33,327 nucleotides of DNA from Deltaproteobacteria bacterium (GTDB lineage Bacteria > Desulfobacterota > Binatia > UBA9968): the NCBI GenBank assembly GCA_016193465.1, contig JACPSE010000215.1:1-33327 (forward strand), given 5' to 3'. Shown here in pieces: positions 29,897 through 33,327 of the stretch. Positions within the stretch are counted from its first letter, which is position 1. Every line of letters starts with the position of its first letter. A program made the translations under genes and the position numbers. The notes under the pieces are model-generated. The model was not told the origin of the DNA. It did not search any database and saw only the letters and a program-made list of their open reading frames with translations.

Positions 29897-31135
29897 ATGG
29901 ATTTTCCGAGAGCCCTTATCGTCCTTTTCCTTTCTATGGCAGTTTATCTGGTTTCGCAGATCTATCTCTTCTTTCGCATCCGGCTCTGGCTGCGGCATCG
30001 CTTCCAGGATCCGAAACGGCAACGGTTGCTCTCCAGCATCGTGGCCGCTTTTCTCCTCATCATGCTCTTCCCGCTCGCCTGGCGGCTGCTCTACGGTTGG
30101 CATTTCGACCAGACATATCCGACGCTTTTCCGCGCTCTGTTTGCTGTCTTTGCCATCTGGGCTTTCGGCTCGATTGGTGTTGCTCTTATCTTTCTGGGAT
30201 ACGATCTCTTTCGCCGGCTCGTTGCCTCCTATTCCCCGCGGCCAGTGGAATCGCCCGACCTTCGGCGGCGCGACTTTCTAAAAAAAGGGCTGGGTGTCGC
30301 AGCGGCAGCTCCGTTTCTCGTCTCCGGGTACGGGGTTTTGCTGGCACGGCACCGTTTCCAAACAGAACACTTCGACCTGCCCGTCAATGATCTCTCCTCG
30401 GCCCTCTCCCAGCTCTCCATTGTTCACCTTACCGACATCCACCTGGGTCCTTTCATGCCGCAGGAGGAGGTCGCCGCTTATGTGGAGGCCGCCAATCGCC
30501 TGGAGCCGGATATCATCGCGCTTACGGGCGACTTCGTTACAAGTAGGCTGGCGGAGGCTGAACCCTGCGTTCAAGCGCTTTCAGGCCTGAAGGCGCGCTA
30601 CGGAATCTTCGCCTGCTTGGGCAATCACGATGTCTATGCCCGCGCGGATGGCGAGCTTACCCGCCTGTTGGGTCAGAGAGGGGTGCGCGTGCTGCGCAAC
30701 GATGCGGTCTCGATTCGGATCGGCAACACGACGCTCAATATTCTCGGCATTGATGATCTGAGGTGGGGGAGACCTGATCTCTTACACGCCCTCGACATCG
30801 CCAAGAGAAAGCCAGGAGAGGTGCAGATATTACTCTCGCATCGCCCGGAGATTTTCCCGCAGGCCGCCCGAAAGGGGCTCGATGTCGTTCTTTCAGGTCA
30901 TTACCACGGCGGTCAGATCAAGCTTGCCCCTGACCCGGATAGTCTCTCCATTGCCCGTCTCATTACTCCCTATGCTGAGGGGCTGTTCCATCTGTCGCGG
31001 CGGCGCTTGGAGAGCTCCGGAGAAGGGGCCAACGATGCCGTGCTCTTTGTTAGTCGCGGGATTGGGATCACTGGCTTGCCTATCCGCATCAACTGCCCGC
31101 CGCAGATCGCCCACCTCACACTGCGGCGCGCGTAG
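29897..31135 (+). CDS. Membrane-anchored metallophosphoesterase (YkuE/YaeI-like)
   Basis: The 412-residue protein has three N-terminal membrane helices (about 5-27, 46-66, 79-103), a twin-Arg-like stretch LRRRDFLKKGLGVAAAAPFLV (starting near 122) and a calcineurin-like phosphoesterase domain with all metal motifs: LTDIHLG (D180, H182), ALTGDFV, CLGNHDVY, LSHRPEIF and SGHYHGGQ. Relatives hydrolyse phosphoesters such as UDP-diacylglucosamine or act on the outer membrane face. The RR motif after the helices is common in this group and places the catalytic domain on the periplasmic side. It is transcribed divergently from the kinase gene with a 54-base gap and no Shine-Dalgarno. Confidence 0.88.
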   Translation: MDFPRALIVLFLSMAVYLVSQIYLFFRIRLWLRHRFQDPKRQRLLSSIVAAFLLIMLFPLAWRLLYGWHFDQTYPTLFRALFAVFAIWAFGSIGVALIFLGYDLFRRLVASYSPRPVESPDLRRRDFLKKGLGVAAAAPFLVSGYGVLLARHRFQTEHFDLPVNDLSSALSQLSIVHLTDIHLGPFMPQEEVAAYVEAANRLEPDIIALTGDFVTSRLAEAEPCVQALSGLKARYGIFACLGNHDVYARADGELTRLLGQRGVRVLRNDAVSIRIGNTTLNILGIDDLRWGRPDLLHALDIAKRKPGEVQILLSHRPEIFPQAARKGLDVVLSGHYHGGQIKLAPDPDSLSIARLITPYAEGLFHLSRRRLESSGEGANDAVLFVSRGIGITGLPIRINCPPQIAHLTLRRA

Positions 31136-31138
31136 CGC

Positions 31139-31222
31139 CTCGTGTTCGTGATCGTGTTCGTTAAAGACTCACAAAAGTCTCTAGTACCCTGCGAGCACGA
31201 GAAACGAGCACGAGCCACGAGA
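31139..31222. repeat. CTCGTGN-type inverted repeat, locus 5
   Basis: Left units (CTCGTGTTCGTGATCGTGTT) and right units (GAGCACGAGAAACGAGCACG) flank a core with a small hairpin (AGACT...AGTCT). It separates two converging genes. Confidence 0.82.
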
Positions 31223-31251
31223 GATGGCCGGCGCCGCCGGTCCTAAACCTC

Positions 31252-31470
31252 TCAGGTGCCGCCAAAACCTATCGTTACCTTCCCCCCTTCGACGATGACC
31301 GGGATCTGGCGCCGGTTTTTTGAGTATTCCAGCATGCGCTTGAGACCTTCCTCATCCTTAAGCACATTGATGTAGTCGAAGAGGATCTTGCGCCGGGAGT
31401 ATTCCGCACGGGCTCCCGAAGTATAGGGTCAGAGGTCTTGACCGAAGATCAGAACTTTGTCTGCTGGCAT
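31252..31470 (-). CDS. Glutaredoxin-like selenoprotein (Sec-Pro-Tyr-Thr), UGA recoded
   Basis: Reading through one in-frame TGA (31429-31431) gives a continuous 72-residue protein ending at a TGA at 31252-31254. It starts at an ATG preceded by AAGGAGAG nine bases upstream. The sequence begins KVLIFGQDL-Sec-PYTSGARA (Sec14 where glutaredoxins have the first Cys of CPxC), continues as helix, strand, helix, and ends QIPVIVEGGKVTIGFGGT, with the cis-Pro (IPVI) and GG turn of the glutaredoxin fold. The Sec-x-x-Thr motif matches the Uxx-star type of glutaredoxin-like (seleno)proteins. A CGGGAG/CTCCCG hairpin begins 10 bases after the UGA, suiting a bacterial SECIS. Sec genes (selA-D) are not in the window. 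Confidence 0.85.
31394..31431 (-). promoter_or_regulatory. UGA Sec codon with putative bacterial SECIS hairpin
   Basis: Counting the UGA as bases 1-3, CGGGAG (14-19) pairs with CTCCCG (33-38). The 13-base apical region contains a GUG that could be exposed above a short CC/GG pair at about 20-28. Position and size agree with SelB-binding hairpins of bacteria. Confidence 0.55.
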
Positions 31471-31555
31471 AGATATTTACTCTCCTTAAGCCAGCAAAGA
31501 TCAAATTGCAAGAGACTCTATGCCTATGTTACCTTCCTAATACGGAGGAGAGCCT

Positions 31556-32527
31556 GTGACCTTTAAAGTCGGTATCGCGCAGATCAATCCGAGATTGGGA
31601 GATCTCCAGTCGAACCTGGCCCTTTACGAGGAAAAGATCCGTCAGGGAGAAAAAGAAGGCGCCGATCTTTTACTTTTTCCCGAGTTGAGTCTCACCGGCT
31701 ATTTTCTCCGCGACATGGTTCCCAACGTGGCGTTAAAACTCGCCTCGCCCGAGATCGAAGGGCTGAAGAAGCTCAGTCGAAAAATCAGCTTTGTGGCCGG
31801 GTTAGTGGAAGAGAGTTCGGATTACCGTTTCTACAATGCGGCGGTTTATTTCGAAGCCGGAGAGATCCGACATGTCCATCGCAAGGTCTATCTGCCGACC
31901 TACGGCATGTTTGATGAACAGCGTTATTTTGCTCGCGGGGATCGTGTGCGGGCCTTCGACTCGAAGTTTGGCCGTATCGCCGTGCTCATCTGTGAAGATC
32001 TCTGGCATCCCTCCACCGTCTACCTGGCTGCGCTTGACGGGGCGGTCGCGATATTGTGTCCATCTGCCAGCCCGCTTCGCGGCATCACGGATCAGCAGGT
32101 CCAGGATGATAATGCCCGTTACTGGGAATTGATAAACCGCGCGTACGCCGAGACCTTCAGCCTGTTTGTCATTTATGGAAACCGGGTGGGGTTCGAAGAC
32201 GGGGTGGGTTTTTGGGGGGGCTCAGAGCTTGTAGATCCATCCGGCCAGAGGCTTGCCAAGGCAAAATATTACGATGAAGATTTTGTTGTTGGCGGTGTAG
32301 CTCTGGAATCGGTCCGTCGCAAGCGGACCATGACGCCGCTTTTGAGAGATGAGGATTTGGATCTCACTATTAACGAGCTGGTGCGCATCCGGGGACGGCC
32401 ATCGTACAAAGAAGGCAGCGGGGAAAAAAAGGCAATAGGCAATAGGCAACAGGCAACAGGAAGAAAAAAAACGAGCAAAAGGGAGAGGAAAGAAGGCGAA
32501 AGCAAGAAGGCACGCAAAACGCGCTAA
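31556..32527 (+). CDS. Carbon-nitrogen hydrolase, glutaminase subunit-like partner of NAD synthetase
   Basis: The 323-residue protein is a nitrilase-superfamily amidase with the catalytic triad in place: E43 (LLLFPELSLTGY), K110 (HRKVYLPTYGMFDE) and C146 (IAVLICEDLWHP). It closely resembles the glutaminase domain of glutamine-dependent NAD synthetase, which feeds ammonia to NadE, and the synthetase gene follows 54 bases later in the same reading frame. GGAGGAG precedes the GTG start. The last 35 or so residues (KKAIGNRQQATGRKKTSK onward) are low-complexity, very basic and partly encoded by TTGCCTN repeats. In many bacteria the two domains are fused. Confidence 0.88.
   Translation: MTFKVGIAQINPRLGDLQSNLALYEEKIRQGEKEGADLLLFPELSLTGYFLRDMVPNVALKLASPEIEGLKKLSRKISFVAGLVEESSDYRFYNAAVYFEAGEIRHVHRKVYLPTYGMFDEQRYFARGDRVRAFDSKFGRIAVLICEDLWHPSTVYLAALDGAVAILCPSASPLRGITDQQVQDDNARYWELINRAYAETFSLFVIYGNRVGFEDGVGFWGGSELVDPSGQRLAKAKYYDEDFVVGGVALESVRRKRTMTPLLRDEDLDLTINELVRIRGRPSYKEGSGEKKAIGNRQQATGRKKTSKRERKEGESKKARKTR
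32431..32460. repeat. TTGCCTN heptamer tract (reverse orientation) in the glutaminase tail
   Basis: GGCAATAGGCAATAGGCAAC and onward lie in frame near the end of the gene and encode AIGNRQQATG. An oppositely oriented tract lies at 32549-32579. Confidence 0.85.
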
Positions 32528-32548
32528 CACCATTATTGTAGCTCTACT

Positions 32549-32579
32549 ATTGCCTACTGCCTGTTGCCTAATGCCTAAT
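32549..32579. repeat. TTGCCTN heptamer tract directly before nadE
   Basis: TTGCCTACTGCCTGTTGCCT and following units end two bases before the nadE ATG, leaving no Shine-Dalgarno. With 32431-32460 it forms an inverted pair about 90 bases apart. Confidence 0.85.
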
Positions 32580-32581
32580 TT

Positions 32582-33327
32582 ATGATTCAGATTCCGACCA
32601 ATGTCACGCTGCTCCGCCGGATCCTCGTCTCGTTCATCCGCAATGAGGTGGAGAAGGTCGGGGTCCATCGGGTTGTCATCGGCCTTTCCGGCGGAGTAGA
32701 TTCGGCTCTGAGCGCCATGCTCGCGGCTGAGGCCCTGGCGCCGAAGAATGTTTTGGCCGTTATGATGCCCTACAAGAACTCCAACCCCGAAAGCCTGGCC
32801 CATGCGGAGCTGGTAGTCAGGAAAAGCGCCATAGAATCTCTCACCGTGGAAATCACGCCTCAGATCGACGCCTATTTTGAGCGTTTTCCTGACGCGGACC
32901 AGAAGAGACGCGGGAACAAGATGGCGCGCGAGCGCATGACGATTCTCTACGACCATTCAGCATGGTGGAACGCCCTGGTTCTTGGGACGAGCAACAAGAC
33001 AGAGTTGCTCCTCGGCTACGGGACTCTTTACGGCGACATGGCTTCTGCCATCAACCCTCTGGGGGATCTGTACAAGACGCAGGTGTGGGCCTTGGCCGGG
33101 ACGGTCGGGGTACCAGAGGTGATTGTGCAGAAGAAGCCTTCGGCGGATCTTTGGGAAGGACAGACCGACGAAGGGGAGATGGGGTTCAGTTATCGCGAGG
33201 TGGATAGGCTTCTCTATCTTATGGTGGACATGCGCTATTCGCGAGCGGAGCTGATCGCTGCTGGCTTTGCCGAAAGTTTTATTGATGAGGTGACGCTCCG
33301 AATCATGAACTCGCAGTTCAAGAGGCG
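32582..33327 (+). CDS. nadE: NAD synthetase (NadE), 3' partial
   Basis: The frame opens at the ATG 32582 and runs off the window after 248 codons. It carries the pyrophosphatase loop [13 protein letters not shown] (SGGVDS at 36-41), the NadE segments [21 protein letters not shown] and [16 protein letters not shown], and [21 protein letters not shown], which together identify the amidating N-type ATP pyrophosphatase that makes NAD from deamido-NAD. It has no N-terminal glutaminase domain; that is the separate upstream gene in the same frame. The 54-base spacer contains two in-frame stops and TTGCCTN repeats. Confidence 0.93.
   Translation, partial: MIQIPTNVTLLRRILVSFIRNEVEKVGVHRVVIGLSGGVDSALSAMLAAEALAPKNVLAVMMPYKNSNPESLAHAELVVRKSAIESLTVEITPQIDAYFERFPDADQKRRGNKMARERMTILYDHSAWWNALVLGTSNKTELLLGYGTLYGDMASAINPLGDLYKTQVWALAGTVGVPEVIVQKKPSADLWEGQTDEGEMGFSYREVDRLLYLMVDMRYSRAELIAAGFAESFIDEVTLRIMNSQFKR

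Noticed and set aside
29843-30103. Longer N-terminus for the AmgK-like kinase
   Set aside because: It would overlap the divergent metallophosphoesterase gene by over 200 bases and encodes non-conserved, highly charged residues.
31425-31445. GGTCAGAGGTCTTGACC considered as a REP-like palindrome
   Set aside because: It lies within the selenoprotein frame around the Sec codon and the arms are short, so coding explains it better.
32525-32584. Sequencing frameshift or artificial stop between glutaminase and NadE
   Set aside because: The frame is unchanged, two in-frame stops and repeat DNA separate the parts, and NadE starts with a normal ATG; a true gap is more likely than an error.
1-33327. 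tRNA, rRNA and integrase/transposase genes
   Set aside because: None was recognised on either strand; this was by reading, not by a covariance or profile search.

Overview
The window looks like a piece of a Gram-negative chromosome of moderately high GC from a poorly characterised environmental lineage. The outer-membrane genes (TolC/RND pump, two beta-barrel porins, a BamD-like lipoprotein and several other lipoproteins), the UbiA/UbiD quinone pair and a Sec-containing glutaredoxin-like protein would suit a deltaproteobacterial or NC10/Methylomirabilota-type bacterium. No rRNA, tRNA or marker protein fixes the lineage, so this is inference.

Layout. 1-1.5 kb: end of a probable glyoxalase II, a TPR lipoprotein, a secreted cyclase-family hydrolase. 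1.7-7.6 kb: TolC-type channel, periplasmic adaptor and RND permease, one tripartite efflux operon. 7.7-9.8 kb (minus): two very small membrane proteins not previously obvious as ORFs, followed by a BamD-like lipoprotein with a long repetitive tail. 10.1-13.6 kb: two tandem near-identical porins, each with its own strong terminator. 13.6-15.7 kb: two related TPR lipoproteins facing apart, a coiled-coil protein, a small lipoprotein, and a structured RNA candidate ending in a perfect terminator. 15.7-19.5 kb (minus): TSUP permease, UbiA, four-helix-bundle protein, UbiD. 19.5-24.5 kb: TMTC-like membrane protein with TPRs, a polyprenyl-phosphate sugar synthase-like GT2, a class II aldolase, a ZIP transporter. 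24.6-29.8 kb: genes fitting MurNAc salvage (NamZ-like exo-muramidase, MurU-like nucleotidyltransferase, AmgK-like kinase), interrupted by a toxin-antitoxin pair and an AAA ATPase flanked by inverted palindromic repeats. 29.9-33.3 kb: a membrane metallophosphoesterase, a glutaredoxin-like selenoprotein hidden by its in-frame UGA, and a NAD synthetase whose glutaminase and synthetase domains are separate genes.

Two features stand out. First, the DNA is sown with short-unit repeats (TTGCCTN, CTCGTGN, GGTTCAA-like and GGCTGGGA-like units). They fill intergenic gaps, and several have been captured by genes: in two lipoproteins the TTGCCT repeat encodes the signal peptide itself, and in UbiA, the BamD-like protein and the NAD-synthetase glutaminase repeat DNA encodes tails, linkers or start regions. 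A GC-rich palindrome has also entered two unrelated proteins in the same frame. Second, the 31.25-31.47 kb interval, which appears empty by standard ORF calling, encodes a 72-residue Sec-Pro-Tyr-Thr glutaredoxin-like protein with a Shine-Dalgarno sequence and a hairpin just after the UGA.
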